Part shown: piece by piece, positions 1 to 8,680 of the stretch
Numbering within the stretch: position 1 is the stretch's first letter
Layout of the letters: the number at the start of each line of letters is the position of its first letter
Assembly: GCA_964521625.1 (NCBI GenBank)
Contig: CAZFSM010000005.1
Location: 114,739-178,738, forward strand
Source: UBA1444 sp964521625
GTDB taxonomy: Bacteria > Bacillota > Negativicutes > UBA1444
Direction: 5' to 3'
DNA length: 64,000 bases
The notes under the pieces: generated by a model
What the model was told of the DNA's origin: nothing
What the model saw: the letters and a program-made list of their open reading frames with translations, nothing else
Databases searched by the model: none
Program-made: the position numbers and the translations under genes

Positions 1-2
1 AA

Positions 3-1175
3 CTGTTTGAACCGGTGGCCAATATGGCCAAGTGGTCGGCATTGATGAGTTTTCTCGGTGTGCTGCTGATTATCACGGTACTGTTCTTTATTGCCCGATC
101 AATTTCCAATCCAATCAAGGAGATGGCGACGATTGCGCAACAGGTGGCAACAGGCAATCTGTTGGTGCAGGTTCAGCACTCCGCCAGCAAAGATGAAATC
201 GGGATTCTGGCGGAGAGCTTTCGCAATATGCTCGGCAATCTGCGTAACCTGATCCGGCAAACCAGCCAATCGGCCGAACAGGTAGCGGCGGCCTCGGAGC
301 AATTGACCGCCAGCGCACAGCAATCGGCGCAAACGGCAACCACAGTGGCGACCTCGATCACGATGGTAGCGGAAGGTAGCCAAAAACAAGTAGCAGCCGT
401 AAATGAAACATCCTCTATTGTCGAAGAAATATCGGCCACGATGGAGGAAGTGTCGGCGACAGCAGCCGAGATGGCAACTTTGTCGGAGCAGACGGCCAGC
501 GCCGCGCTGGAAGGCAAAACTTCGGTTGACCGCGCTGTGACCCAGATGGGTGAAGTCAATACCGGAGCGCGGCAGGCACAGGTTGCCGCTGAAGAGCTCA
601 AATCAAGTTCGGCCAAGATCGGTGAAATCGTCAATCTTATTTCCACCATTGCCGGTCAGACCAACCTGCTTGCACTGAATGCCGCCATTGAGGCCGCCCG
701 GGCCGGTGAACAGGGACGTGGTTTTGCCGTGGTTGCGGAAGAGGTCCGCAAACTGGCGGAGCAGTCGGAAGTGGCTGCCCAGCAGATCAAGAGCCTGATC
801 GATCAGAATCACAACAGCATCGGCAATGTGGTTGGTGCGATCGACCATGCGATTCGCGACATTTCCACCGGCGTCGAACTGGTCAATGTGGCAGGCAACA
901 GTTTCGGCTCGATCAATGGCAGGATTCGCCAGGTTACCGATCAGGTTTCGCTGATTGCCAAGGCGATTAATGAGGCGGCAGTGGGGACGCAGCGAATTGT
1001 CAGCTCCATCCGCGATGTGGAGAGCGTCAGCCGTGAAACCGCCAATGAATCGCAAAACGTATCGGCAGCAACCGAAGAACAGTCGGCTTCGATGGAAGAG
1101 ATCGCGGCGTCGAGTCAGGCATTGGCCAAACTGTCGCTGGACTTGCAGACCGCAGTGAGCAAATTCCGTTTTTAA
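3..1175 (+). CDS. Methyl-accepting chemotaxis protein, 5' end missing
   Basis: This is the C-terminal part of a chemoreceptor; the frame is already open at the left edge, so the sensor domain lies outside the window. Visible from the N-terminus are one hydrophobic membrane segment, a HAMP domain (starting near RSISNPI) and a long helical methyl-accepting signalling domain. That domain contains the highly conserved hairpin tip (around TNLLALNAAIEAARAGEQGR) that contacts CheA/CheW. It should pass ligand information to the flagellar motor. The protein ends in KFRF, and a clear terminator follows 55 bases later. The ligand cannot be inferred. A decayed copy of the same C-terminal end lies about 2 kb downstream. 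Confidence 0.95.
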   Translation: MFEPVANMAKWSALMSFLGVLLIITVLFFIARSISNPIKEMATIAQQVATGNLLVQVQHSASKDEIGILAESFRNMLGNLRNLIRQTSQSAEQVAAASEQLTASAQQSAQTATTVATSITMVAEGSQKQVAAVNETSSIVEEISATMEEVSATAAEMATLSEQTASAALEGKTSVDRAVTQMGEVNTGARQAQVAAEELKSSSAKIGEIVNLISTIAGQTNLLALNAAIEAARAGEQGRGFAVVAEEVRKLAEQSEVAAQQIKSLIDQNHNSIGNVVGAIDHAIRDISTGVELVNVAGNSFGSINGRIRQVTDQVSLIAKAINEAAVGTQRIVSSIRDVESVSRETANESQNVSAATEEQSASMEEIAASSQALAKLSLDLQTAVSKFRF

Positions 1176-1229
1176 TGCGGGAGTTGCTGACATAGCGCGA
1201 ACATGGATCAACGCATCTGGATAATTGGC

Positions 1230-1263
1230 AAGGGCACTTCGGTCGCAAACCGAGGTGCCCTTT
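1230..1263 (+). terminator. Rho-independent terminator of the chemoreceptor gene
   Basis: A 14-base inverted repeat (AAGGGCACTTCGGT with its near-complement, loop cgcaa) ends in a short T run. A diverged copy of this hairpin follows the chemoreceptor remnant at 3329. Confidence 0.85.
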
Positions 1264-1273
1264 AACGCTTTCT

Positions 1274-1302
1274 GCAGGGGTTTGCCTGTTGCAAAGCGAA
1301 AT
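1274..1302 (+). promoter_or_regulatory. Sigma-H-like promoter (variant)
   Basis: GCAGGGGTTT is followed by GCGAAAT, with AGGG to GAAA exactly 22 bases apart. This resembles the Bacillus sigma-H consensus (RnAGGAwWW, 11-12 bases, RnnGAAT) with one change in each box. The same element at the same spacing lies at 3383, upstream of the histidine kinase gene. It would drive the ORF at 1362. Confidence 0.45.
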
Positions 1303-1361
1303 CATAAACGCTACAGGAAATAATCATACGTGTACGGAAAAACTAATTTACAGGTGATGGC

Positions 1362-1811
1362 ATGAAAATGTTTACCCTATGGTCTTTGGGCCTGAGTGAC
1401 GTCGCACAGGAAATCTGGCGTGAGGCTGGATTTTTCGTCGTGCAGGACTTGCGGCCGGAGCTTGCTGAAACAGCGCTGTCAGATCTGGTTTGGCTGGCGG
1501 AGTCACCGCCGGAAATGGCCGGACGTCTGCGTGCCAGCTATCCCAAGCTATTCTTCCTTCATAATTCAGCCGCTGTTCTGATGCCGCTGCATTGGCAGGC
1601 CTATACGCTGCAAACGGTGCAAATGCCCGGGACCGACTGGATCGTCGGTAGCAAACTGGAGGAACCGTTGCCGCCGGCAGTGGCAGAGTATCTGGCGCAG
1701 CAAAAGACGGCCGAGTTGGCGGCCGTCGTGTACATCGTGATATTGGAGTCGGTATTTCGCGAAACCGCCGAATGGTGCGGGCACATGTCATCCGTTGTAG
1801 GGCGAATGTAA
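1362..1811 (+). CDS. Hypothetical protein, 149 aa
   Basis: I do not recognise this protein. The start ATG is 6 bases after AGGTG, and a second in-frame ATG follows two codons later. The sequence is soluble-looking and mildly acidic, with scattered Trp and Cys and no obvious signal peptide or membrane helix. The early segment (VAQEIWREAGFFVVQDLRPE) and later hydrophobic strands suggest a small alpha/beta fold, perhaps receiver-like, but this is a guess. It sits alone between the chemoreceptor terminator and the convergent preA-like gene, 19 bases from that gene's stop codon. A sigma-H-like element lies upstream. It is probably a real gene because it has a ribosome site and a promoter candidate. 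Confidence 0.6.
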   Translation: MKMFTLWSLGLSDVAQEIWREAGFFVVQDLRPELAETALSDLVWLAESPPEMAGRLRASYPKLFFLHNSAAVLMPLHWQAYTLQTVQMPGTDWIVGSKLEEPLPPAVAEYLAQQKTAELAAVVYIVILESVFRETAEWCGHMSSVVGRM

Positions 1812-1830
1812 GGCCACTGGCGGCGAAGAT

Positions 1831-3018
1831 TCAGCGTAGGGCCAGCACTCCCTGCGGACAGACATGGGTGCACAGGGAGCAACCGTCGCAGCGGTCACTG
1901 TCAATGGTCACCAGCTTATCGACGAAGCGGATCGCCGCCTGACCGCACTCACTGCAGGCCACGAGGCATTTGGCGCAGCGGGTGCATTTTTCCGGCGCGA
2001 TAACGCTGGACTGTCGCTTCCAGTGCATGTCGAGTTTTTCGCGGGCGGTGATTTTTGGAATGGCTGCACCGGTGATATTGCCGATCTGCTCGATTCCCTT
2101 GCGCTTGAGATAGCTTTCCAGCCCGGCGAGCAGCGGCGTAATGATGCCATAGCCGTGCAGCATGACCGCAGTGCAAATTTGCACGGCACTGGCGCCGACT
2201 GCGAAATATTCGACGACATCCTGCCAGTCGGCAATGCCGCCGATCCCCTGCAGCGGCAAGTTGGTGGCCTGGGCCAATTGGGCCATGCATCGCAAGCCGA
2301 TCGGTTTGACGGCGCTGCCGGAGTAGCCGCCGAAGGCGCTGTAGCCTTTCACGGACGGCAACGGCTCAAAGGTTTCGATGTCAACGCCCATCAGACACTG
2401 CACGGTGTTGATCGCCGCCAGGGCATCGGCGCCGGCATTTTGCACTGCAACGGCAACCGTCTGGATATTGCTGACGTTGGGCGTCAGCTTGACGATGACC
2501 GGGATTTTGGTTACAGCTTTTACCCATGCCGTGATGGCTGCCGAAGTATCTTCGTTTTTCCCCAGCGCTGCCCCCATGTTGTTTTCAATGCGAAAATGTG
2601 GGCAGGACAGGTTGAGTTCCAATGCATCAGCGCCGGCGGCTTCCATGCGGCGGGCCAAATCCTGCCAGGCTTCGCGCCGGGTATCCGCCATGATGCTGGC
2701 GATGATTGCTTTGCCCGGAAACTCCCGTTTCAATTCGCGAACCGTGTTTTCCCAATAAGATAAAGGTTTGCGGGTTAGTCCCTCGATATTTTCCAGACCG
2801 ACGACGCTGCCATCCCTACCGCGCAATACGGCAAAGCGATTCGCGGTGTCAGCGGTGATCAAGTCGTCAGGCGCGCAAGTCTTGGTGACGGCGCCGGCCC
2901 AACCCAACCGCAGTGCTTTGGCGATTCCTTCGCGGCTCTGCGTTGGTGGAGCCGAGGCCAGTAAGCAAGGATTTTCCAGCTCGATTCCGCAAAATTTGCT
3001 CTGTAACCTGATGCTCAT
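1831..3018 (-). CDS. preA: PreA-like dihydroorotate/dihydropyrimidine dehydrogenase with two 4Fe-4S clusters
   Basis: A 395-residue protein combining an FMN-binding dihydroorotate-dehydrogenase-type TIM barrel (about residues 1-300; motifs NLSCPH, KLTPN, GIGGI) with a C-terminal 2x[4Fe-4S] ferredoxin domain (CTRCAKC and CDGCSLC). This matches PreA, the catalytic subunit of NAD-dependent dihydropyrimidine dehydrogenase, which reduces uracil or thymine. Its usual partner PreT (flavin/NAD subunit) is not adjacent, so electrons may come from ferredoxin or another protein. It is transcribed alone on the minus strand. A 29-base inverted repeat in its promoter region may be an operator. A dihydroorotate-type substrate cannot be excluded, but the fused ferredoxin favours PreA. 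Confidence 0.85.
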   Translation of the reverse strand: MSIRLQSKFCGIELENPCLLASAPPTQSREGIAKALRLGWAGAVTKTCAPDDLITADTANRFAVLRGRDGSVVGLENIEGLTRKPLSYWENTVRELKREFPGKAIIASIMADTRREAWQDLARRMEAAGADALELNLSCPHFRIENNMGAALGKNEDTSAAITAWVKAVTKIPVIVKLTPNVSNIQTVAVAVQNAGADALAAINTVQCLMGVDIETFEPLPSVKGYSAFGGYSGSAVKPIGLRCMAQLAQATNLPLQGIGGIADWQDVVEYFAVGASAVQICTAVMLHGYGIITPLLAGLESYLKRKGIEQIGNITGAAIPKITAREKLDMHWKRQSSVIAPEKCTRCAKCLVACSECGQAAIRFVDKLVTIDSDRCDGCSLCTHVCPQGVLALR

Positions 3019-3060
3019 TAATTTTGCTCCTTTAGCGTAGTAATATGATGTTTTTTATCA

Positions 3061-3091
3061 TTTCGACAGGAATCAAAGATTACCCTGTCGA
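3061..3091 (-). promoter_or_regulatory. Promoter region of the preA-like gene: sigma-H-like boxes inside an inverted repeat
   Basis: TCGACAGG (3063-3070) and CCTGTCGA (3084-3091) form a perfect 8-base inverted repeat with a 13-base spacer, a typical operator shape. Read on the minus strand, AGGGTAA (from 3086) and GAAA (from 3064) are 22 bases apart, the same arrangement as the other sigma-H-like elements in this window. The repeat arms overlap both boxes, so a repressor bound there would block transcription. Confidence 0.4.
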
Positions 3092-3159
3092 TGCATGATA
3101 ATGAATTTGCCGTGTATGCTGAATTTTATTGGAAATGTGAGGATGACGACAAGTTGAGT

Positions 3160-3303
3160 AAAGACGCGGCGGGACAGGCGCAGACCGTATCGGCCGCCAC
3201 CGAGGAACAGTCGGCTTCGATGGAGGAAATTGCTTCTTCCAGCCAAAATCTGGCGCAACTGGCGATTGACCTGCGTGATGCGGTCGGCAAGTTCCACGTC
3301 TAA
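3160..3303 (+). pseudogene. Remnant of a methyl-accepting chemotaxis protein C-terminus
   Basis: About 47 codons are closely related to the last 47 residues of the chemoreceptor at the start of the window (shared VSAATEEQSASMEEIA and a KF-aromatic ending), but no membrane, HAMP or signalling region precedes them. The upstream in-frame sequence back to 3091 is unlike a chemoreceptor. A related terminator and a related promoter-like motif follow it, as after the intact gene, so the stretch from gene end to promoter seems to exist twice. A 70-residue ORF starting at 3091 is open but probably not functional. Confidence 0.7.
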
Positions 3304-3328
3304 TCAACTAATTATCGCAATAAATGGC

Positions 3329-3364
3329 AAGGGCGTTTCGGCTGAAAACCGATGCGCCCTTAAA
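3329..3364 (+). terminator. Terminator after the chemoreceptor remnant
   Basis: AAGGGCG..TCGG pairs with CCGA..CGCCCTT and is followed by a T-rich stretch. It is homologous in position and sequence to the hairpin at 1230. Confidence 0.65.
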
Positions 3365-3382
3365 TTTTGTCTAGTGTTTTGG

Positions 3383-3411
3383 CAGGGGTTTATCAATGGC
3401 GAAGCGAAATC
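3383..3411 (+). promoter_or_regulatory. Sigma-H-like promoter (variant) for the kinase/regulator pair
   Basis: GCAGGGGTTT and GCGAAAT have the same 22-base AGGG-to-GAAA distance as the element at 1274, and the flanking AAGCGAAATCATA is also shared. It lies about 40 bases upstream of the histidine kinase start. Confidence 0.5.
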
Positions 3412-3451
3412 ATAGACGCACCTCATAATATCGAAGGAAGGAAATGACCGG

Positions 3452-5425
3452 ATGTTCAACCGAAACGGCAAACAAAAGGCGCTAAAATTGGTTTTGGTTT
3501 TTTTACTTCTGTTTTTTGGGCATGGTAGCAGCTATGCCGAGCCAGAATATAAAAAAAACGTCACCGTGGCCGGCGATGATAATTTTCCGCCGTATGAATT
3601 TCTTGATGCGCCCGATGGGCTGAAAGTTTACCGCGGCTTCAACATCGACCTGATCCGGGCCGTCATGGAAACAATCGATCATGAGCCGCAATTTTTGCCG
3701 CTGCCGTGGCAGGAAGCTCTGCGCGCTCTGCAGGAAGGCCGTGTCGATGCAATCGGGGGCATGAAATATGACGCAGAGAGGGCTCATTATTTTGATTTCT
3801 CCGAGGAATATCTGGTAAATTCACTAGCTATTTTTGTTGCCAAGGATAATTCAATCATTGTCGAACTGGGGGATCTGGAGAATAGAAGGATCGCCGTGCA
3901 GAAAGATGATATTGCTTACCAGAAACTGCGGGGCAGGACACTGGAACTGACGGCAACCGTCAGTCAGGAAGAGGCGATCAAACTACTAGTCGCAGGAAAA
4001 GTAGACGCGGTGGTCGGCAACAAGATGGCAGGACAATATATTTTGCAGCGGCTGGGCGCCATGGACTCGGTCAAAAGCGTAGGCGGTGTAATTAACCCGG
4101 AACGCTACGGGTTTGCAGTGCGTCGGGGCAACACGGAACTATTGCAGAAATTCAATGAAGGGTTGCGCAAAATCAAGCAGGACGGAACCTATGACCGGAT
4201 CTATCAGAAATGGTTTGGTGAACCGGTCGATTATCCGGCGCATTATTACAAACGCTACCTGCACTACCTGATTGGTGGGTTGCTGATTACCGTGGTGTTG
4301 GTTTTGGTATTTGGGCGAATCAATTATATGCTCAAACGCGAAGTGGCCAACCGGACGCAAGAAATCAACCGGGCCAACGAAGAACTGGTCCGGATGAACA
4401 GCTACATAAAGGATGTGAACCGTTATCAATCCAATGTGCTGAACAGCGGGTATGGTGGGATATTGACCTGTGATAATGCCGGTGTGATCCGATTCGCCAA
4501 TCATTATGCCTGTGAACGTCTGAAAATTAATGGATCACCTGCGGCGCAAGACTTGCACGCTGCTCCGGCAGGAAAATGGATTTTGGCTATTTTAGAAACC
4601 GGTGATATGTCCGGCGAAATTCTTTCAGGGGAAGACTGGCTGGAATTTGCAGTTTTGCGGCTGCCTGCCGGCAATCAACCGGCTGAAATTGTGGTGCATT
4701 TCCGCGATATCAGTGAAGAAAAAAAGCTGCGCGAAGATGTGGTCAAACGTCATAAAATGGAAGCCCTGGGCCAACTGGTTGCTTCGATTGCCCATGAAAT
4801 CCGTACGCCGCTTACATCGATCAAAACATTTACCGAGATGTTGCCGAACAAATACGACAATGCCGATTTCCGGGAAAAAATCAGTCGTTTCGTGCCGCAG
4901 GAAATTGAGCGACTGAACCGGGTGGTCAACGATTTGCTGGCTTACGCCAACCCACCTGCGGTCCAGCAAGAGACTGTACCATTGAAATCGCTGGTGGACG
5001 GAGTAATGGTTTATTTCGCCGATGCGATTGCCCGACAGGGGATCGACTTTAGTGTGGAATTCGATGAACGGTTGCGGGTTTGCGTAGACCGGCATCAAAT
5101 GAAACAAGTGCTGATCAACGTGTTGCTGAATTCCCTGCAGGCGCTGGCTGATCAGCCGAAACCGCGACTCAGACTGACGGCGGAGATTCGCGACGACCAG
5201 GTGGTTTTGCAGGTAATTGACAATGGTCCGGGAATTTCGCCGGAAGCCCGGCAAAAAGCATTTGAACCATTTTTTACCACAAAAGACGGCGGTACTGGAC
5301 TGGGACTGTTTGTCAGCTATCAGCTGGCACGGCGCAATGGAGTGGAGATACAACTAGACGGTCCGCCTGATGGCGGGGCCGCGGTCCGGCTGATCTTTAG
5401 TCCGAACCCGGAGGTGATTGTTTAA
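3452..5425 (+). CDS. Sensor histidine kinase with periplasmic amino-acid-binding (SBP_bac_3) sensor
   Basis: A 657-residue two-component kinase. It has an N-terminal signal sequence (about 1-29), then a solute-binding-protein family 3 domain (about 36-255; VAGDDNFPPYEF, FDFSEEY) of the type that binds amino acids. One membrane helix follows (about 270-290), then a coiled coil, a PAS-like segment (about 320-410) and a transmitter core. The phosphoacceptor is His448 in the SIAHEIRTPL box, with N, G1 and G2 boxes (NVLLNSL, DNGPGIS, GGTGLGL). It should autophosphorylate on ligand binding and signal to the regulator encoded immediately downstream (no gap between stop and start). Because the target operon handles formiminoglutamate and glutamate, the ligand may be glutamate, histidine or formiminoglutamate; that is inference. 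Confidence 0.93.
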   Translation: MFNRNGKQKALKLVLVFLLLFFGHGSSYAEPEYKKNVTVAGDDNFPPYEFLDAPDGLKVYRGFNIDLIRAVMETIDHEPQFLPLPWQEALRALQEGRVDAIGGMKYDAERAHYFDFSEEYLVNSLAIFVAKDNSIIVELGDLENRRIAVQKDDIAYQKLRGRTLELTATVSQEEAIKLLVAGKVDAVVGNKMAGQYILQRLGAMDSVKSVGGVINPERYGFAVRRGNTELLQKFNEGLRKIKQDGTYDRIYQKWFGEPVDYPAHYYKRYLHYLIGGLLITVVLVLVFGRINYMLKREVANRTQEINRANEELVRMNSYIKDVNRYQSNVLNSGYGGILTCDNAGVIRFANHYACERLKINGSPAAQDLHAAPAGKWILAILETGDMSGEILSGEDWLEFAVLRLPAGNQPAEIVVHFRDISEEKKLREDVVKRHKMEALGQLVASIAHEIRTPLTSIKTFTEMLPNKYDNADFREKISRFVPQEIERLNRVVNDLLAYANPPAVQQETVPLKSLVDGVMVYFADAIARQGIDFSVEFDERLRVCVDRHQMKQVLINVLLNSLQALADQPKPRLRLTAEIRDDQVVLQVIDNGPGISPEARQKAFEPFFTTKDGGTGLGLFVSYQLARRNGVEIQLDGPPDGGAAVRLIFSPNPEVIV

Positions 5426-6793
5426 ATGCGTCAACTGCTTATTGTAGACGATGAACCGGCAATCTGTGCATCGCTGTCGTTTGCCCTGGAAGACGAGTTC
5501 AGGGTGTTTGAGGCACACACGGCGATTGCCGCGCTGGAGGCGGTCCGGCAGAAGGAAATTGATCTCGTGCTGCTTGACCTGAAGTTGGGATCTAGTGACG
5601 GTCTGGAATTGCTGCAACAGATGAAGGCGGAAAAACCAGGACTGGTCATCATCATGATGACTGCATTTGGCAGCATTCATTCCTCGGTGGCGGCGATGAA
5701 AGCCGGTGCTTTCTATTACATCACAAAGCCGCTCAATATGGATGAGCTGCGGATGCTATTTGGCAAGGCGGTTGAATATATCAGCCTTGAGTCGCGGGTG
5801 CAGTACCTGAACAACAAACTGACTGAAGTATATGAAGTGGAAGGGATTATCGGGAAATCCGCAGCGATGCGTCATGTGACCGCCCAAATTGACAAATTGC
5901 GTAATGTGAACGCCAATGTACTGATTACCGGCGAGAGCGGCACCGGCAAAGAACTGGTTGCGATGGCGCTGCATTATGGCGGGAACCGCCGAAATGAACC
6001 ATTCGAAGTAGTCAACTGCGCCGCGATTCCGCTCGATTTGCTAGAGAGTGAACTGTTTGGTCACGAGAAGGGTGCCTTTACCGGTGCGATCCAGCGGCGT
6101 AAAGGGCTGTTTGAACTGGCGGATCGGGGAACGATTTTTCTTGACGAGATATCCGAACTTGACCAGCGCCTACAGGCGAAATTACTCAGGGTGGTGCAGG
6201 AAAAAGAGATTATGCCGGTTGGTTCAGGCCAACGCAAAAAAATCGATGTCCGGATCATTTGCGCCACCAATCGGGATCTTCGGCAGTTGGTTGCGGCGGG
6301 CAAGTTTCGCGAAGATCTGTTTTTCCGGCTCAATGTGGTGAACATCAACTTGCCGACACTGCGGGAACGACCGGAAGATATTCCGCTCTTGGTCAACTCA
6401 TTTGTTCAGAAATATAACCGAAAAATGGGCCGTTCGGTATTAAAAATTGAAGAAGATGCCATCCAGGCATTGGTACGGCATGAATATCGGGGAAATGTGC
6501 GTGAACTGGAAAACATCATCGAAAAAACTCTGGTGTTTCTTAGCTGCGAGGTGCTAACCCTGGCTGACCTGCCGTTGGAAGTGCGCTGCCCGGTGAAAAA
6601 TATCTCAGCAACCGGCCAAGTTGACGCTGAACTGATTCCGGTCAGGCTGGGCCAGGATTTGCCGGCGATTCAAAAAAACGTGATCCTGTCGACATTGAAA
6701 CATTGCGGCGGTGACAAGCAAAAAACCGCCGAGATGCTTAAAATCAGTGAACGTAAACTGTGGTACAAATTGAAGGAATACGAAGAATCGTAA
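5426..6793 (+). CDS. NtrC-family sigma-54 response regulator
   Basis: A 455-residue enhancer-binding response regulator. The receiver domain has Asp8/Asp9, phosphoacceptor Asp51, Thr79 and Lys101. The AAA+ domain has Walker A GESGTGKE (about 169-176) and an intact sigma-54 contact loop GAFTGA (216-221). A Fis-type helix-turn-helix closes the protein (KTAEMLKISERKLWYKLKEY). Its start codon directly abuts the kinase stop, so the two are co-translated. Just downstream come a terminator, two TGCA-N5-TGCA sites and a -24/-12 promoter, so its obvious target is the formiminoglutamate operon that follows. Confidence 0.95.
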   Translation: MRQLLIVDDEPAICASLSFALEDEFRVFEAHTAIAALEAVRQKEIDLVLLDLKLGSSDGLELLQQMKAEKPGLVIIMMTAFGSIHSSVAAMKAGAFYYITKPLNMDELRMLFGKAVEYISLESRVQYLNNKLTEVYEVEGIIGKSAAMRHVTAQIDKLRNVNANVLITGESGTGKELVAMALHYGGNRRNEPFEVVNCAAIPLDLLESELFGHEKGAFTGAIQRRKGLFELADRGTIFLDEISELDQRLQAKLLRVVQEKEIMPVGSGQRKKIDVRIICATNRDLRQLVAAGKFREDLFFRLNVVNINLPTLRERPEDIPLLVNSFVQKYNRKMGRSVLKIEEDAIQALVRHEYRGNVRELENIIEKTLVFLSCEVLTLADLPLEVRCPVKNISATGQVDAELIPVRLGQDLPAIQKNVILSTLKHCGGDKQKTAEMLKISERKLWYKLKEYEES

Positions 6794-6831
6794 AAGAAAA
6801 CGGCACGGAGGGATACACTGTTTGATCCCTG

Positions 6832-6857
6832 AAGAGCAACTGCGGTTGCTCTTTTTA
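6832..6857 (+). terminator. Terminator of the kinase/regulator operon
   Basis: AAGAGCAAC-tgcg-GTTGCTCTT followed by TTT is a textbook intrinsic terminator 38 bases after the regulator stop. Confidence 0.9.
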
Positions 6858-6858
6858 C

Positions 6859-6889
6859 TGCAAAAAATGCACGGGCTGCAAAATTTGCA
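6859..6889 (+). promoter_or_regulatory. Candidate upstream activator sites (TGCA-N5-TGCA x2)
   Basis: TGCAAAAAATGCA (6859-6871) and TGCAAAATTTGCA (6877-6889, a perfect palindrome) start 18 bases apart and lie about 80-110 bases upstream of the -24/-12 promoter. Position, dyad symmetry and duplication fit enhancer sites for the NtrC-type regulator encoded immediately upstream. Confidence 0.55.
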
Positions 6890-6965
6890 ATGATTATCGT
6901 TTCGCAGAGTTTTCAGGAGTTGCTGACAATCCAGCTAAACCGGACTTTGTTTCATTCGGCTGCAG

Positions 6966-6983
6966 TTGGCATGGGACTTGCAA
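6966..6983 (+). promoter_or_regulatory. Sigma-54 promoter (-24/-12)
   Basis: TTGGCATGGGACTTGCAA matches the consensus TGGCAC-N5-TTGCW with the invariant GG and GC at the correct distance. It lies about 85 bases upstream of the PAS-protein start and would drive the formiminoglutamate operon. Confidence 0.85.
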
Positions 6984-7052
6984 TAGATAAGAATAGTTTG
7001 AATACTTTGAGCTGGTGGGGCCAAAAGAAAAATGCGCAAAGGAGGTGAAAAA

Positions 7053-7397
7053 ATGTCTGTTGATTGGGTGAAGGAATATCCGGGAGCGGTCACGGTGTGC
7101 GATGCAGAGGGAATCATTCTTTATATGAACGAAAGGGCAATCAAAGTGCTGTCTGGTGACGGCAAAAATCTGGTTGGGCAGAGCCTGATGGCATGCCATC
7201 CTGAACCGGCCCGGACGAAACTGGCCGAAATGTTGAAAACCAAAGTCGCCAATACCTATACGATTGAGAAAAACGGCATTAAAAAAATGATTCATCAATC
7301 TCCCTGGTACACAGACGGACAATACAGCGGTTTTGTTGAACTGTCAGTCGAGATCCCGTTCAGTATGCCACATTTTGTGCGAAAGCCGAAAGCCTAA
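7053..7397 (+). CDS. Small stand-alone PAS-domain protein
   Basis: A 114-residue protein that is essentially one PAS domain (GAVTVCDAEGIILYMNERA near the N-terminus; later HPEPARTKLAEML and QSPWY). No output domain is present. The ATG at 7053 is chosen because AAAGGAGGTG lies just upstream; an in-frame start at 7032 would begin before that ribosome site. It is the first gene of the sigma-54 operon, 20 bases before gltS. It may sense a small molecule or redox state and act on the kinase or an operon enzyme, but no partner is evident. Confidence 0.85.
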   Translation: MSVDWVKEYPGAVTVCDAEGIILYMNERAIKVLSGDGKNLVGQSLMACHPEPARTKLAEMLKTKVANTYTIEKNGIKKMIHQSPWYTDGQYSGFVELSVEIPFSMPHFVRKPKA

Positions 7398-7417
7398 AAT
7401 ATGGAGGTGGATAGATT

Positions 7418-8662
7418 ATGGATTTTGAAGTTGTCAAAGGGGTCGCTACACTGAAACTGAACTTTCTCGCCACAACAACAGTGGCTGCCTTGCTTTGGTT
7501 GTTCGGCAACTGGGCACGACGGGTGATTCCGTCTTTGGAAAAATACTGTATACCGGCGCCGGTCATTGGTGGTTTTGTATTCGCTATGCTGGCCTGGTTG
7601 TTGCGATCAGGCAACATCTTGATATTTCAATTGGACAACTTGCTGCAAACACCATTTCAGCTGATATTCTTTACCGCGATCGGCCTGGCAGCCAGTCTGT
7701 CGCTGCTAATGCGCGGCGGTAAGCTGTTTGTGCTATACCTGGTTGTGGCATGCTGGCTGATTGCGATTCTTCAGAATGTGATCGGTGTAGTTATGGCTAA
7801 TCTACTTGGCATACATCCGGTACTCGGCGTCATGGCCGGTGCGGTAGCGTTGGAAGGTGGACCGGGCAACGCAGCAGCGTTTGGGCCGATGGCAGAAAAA
7901 CTGGGGGTTATTGGGGCCACTACGGTCGGTATTACCGCAGCCACCTACGGGATACTGGTATCTGGTTTTCTTGGCGGTCCGACTGCCCGCTGGCTGATCG
8001 AGCGTCATAAAACGCCGATTGCGACTGCCGAAGATCTTGAGTTGAACGCACTGAAAGCATCACTGGATAAAGAGCGGGATGCCGACACGATTTCTACACC
8101 GAATGTCGTCAAGATGATCACCCTGATTCTTGTCATGATGGTGATCGGCGCGATGGGCGCGGCAAAGGTGAAAGCTGCGACCGGATTTGACCTGCCGCAT
8201 TATGTCGGGGGCATGTTTATGGCAATTATTTTCCGCAACGTCAATGATGCAATCAAATTCGTTCGCCTTAGCCCCAAGTCGGTTGACTTGATCGGGGATG
8301 TGTGTCTGGGGCTGTTCCTGACCCTGGCTATGATGTCGCTACGAATCTGGGAACTGGCCAATCTGGCGTTACCGCTGATGATTATGCTGCTGGCCCAGAC
8401 CGCTTTTTGCGTGGCGTTTTGCATCTGGCCGCTGTTTGCGCTGCTCGGTAAGAATTATGACGCAGCAGTAATGTGCGCCGGCATGATCGGACACAATCTG
8501 GGGGTTGCTCCGAATGCTGTGGCCAATATGGATGCGGTCTGCCGGCGCTATGGCGTGGTGGTGACAAAGGCATTCATTATCGTGCCGCTTTGCGGCGCCG
8601 TGTTGGTTGATATCGTGGCGATACCCAACATCGTGTGGTTCATCAATTATTTTGCAAAATAG
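7418..8662 (+). CDS. gltS: Sodium/glutamate symporter GltS
   Basis: A 414-residue integral membrane protein with the GltS family pattern: two hydrophobic halves, each with a glycine-rich signature, here GAVALEGGPGNAAAFGP in the first half and GMIGHNLGVAPNAVANMDAV in the second. GltS moves glutamate across the membrane with Na+. Since the neighbouring enzymes make glutamate from formiminoglutamate, it could import glutamate or formiminoglutamate, or export glutamate. The ribosome site GGAGGTG precedes the start by a normal distance. Confidence 0.92.
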   Translation: MDFEVVKGVATLKLNFLATTTVAALLWLFGNWARRVIPSLEKYCIPAPVIGGFVFAMLAWLLRSGNILIFQLDNLLQTPFQLIFFTAIGLAASLSLLMRGGKLFVLYLVVACWLIAILQNVIGVVMANLLGIHPVLGVMAGAVALEGGPGNAAAFGPMAEKLGVIGATTVGITAATYGILVSGFLGGPTARWLIERHKTPIATAEDLELNALKASLDKERDADTISTPNVVKMITLILVMMVIGAMGAAKVKAATGFDLPHYVGGMFMAIIFRNVNDAIKFVRLSPKSVDLIGDVCLGLFLTLAMMSLRIWELANLALPLMIMLLAQTAFCVAFCIWPLFALLGKNYDAAVMCAGMIGHNLGVAPNAVANMDAVCRRYGVVVTKAFIIVPLCGAVLVDIVAIPNIVWFINYFAK

Positions 8663-8680
8663 ATGGGGAGGCAAATGAGC

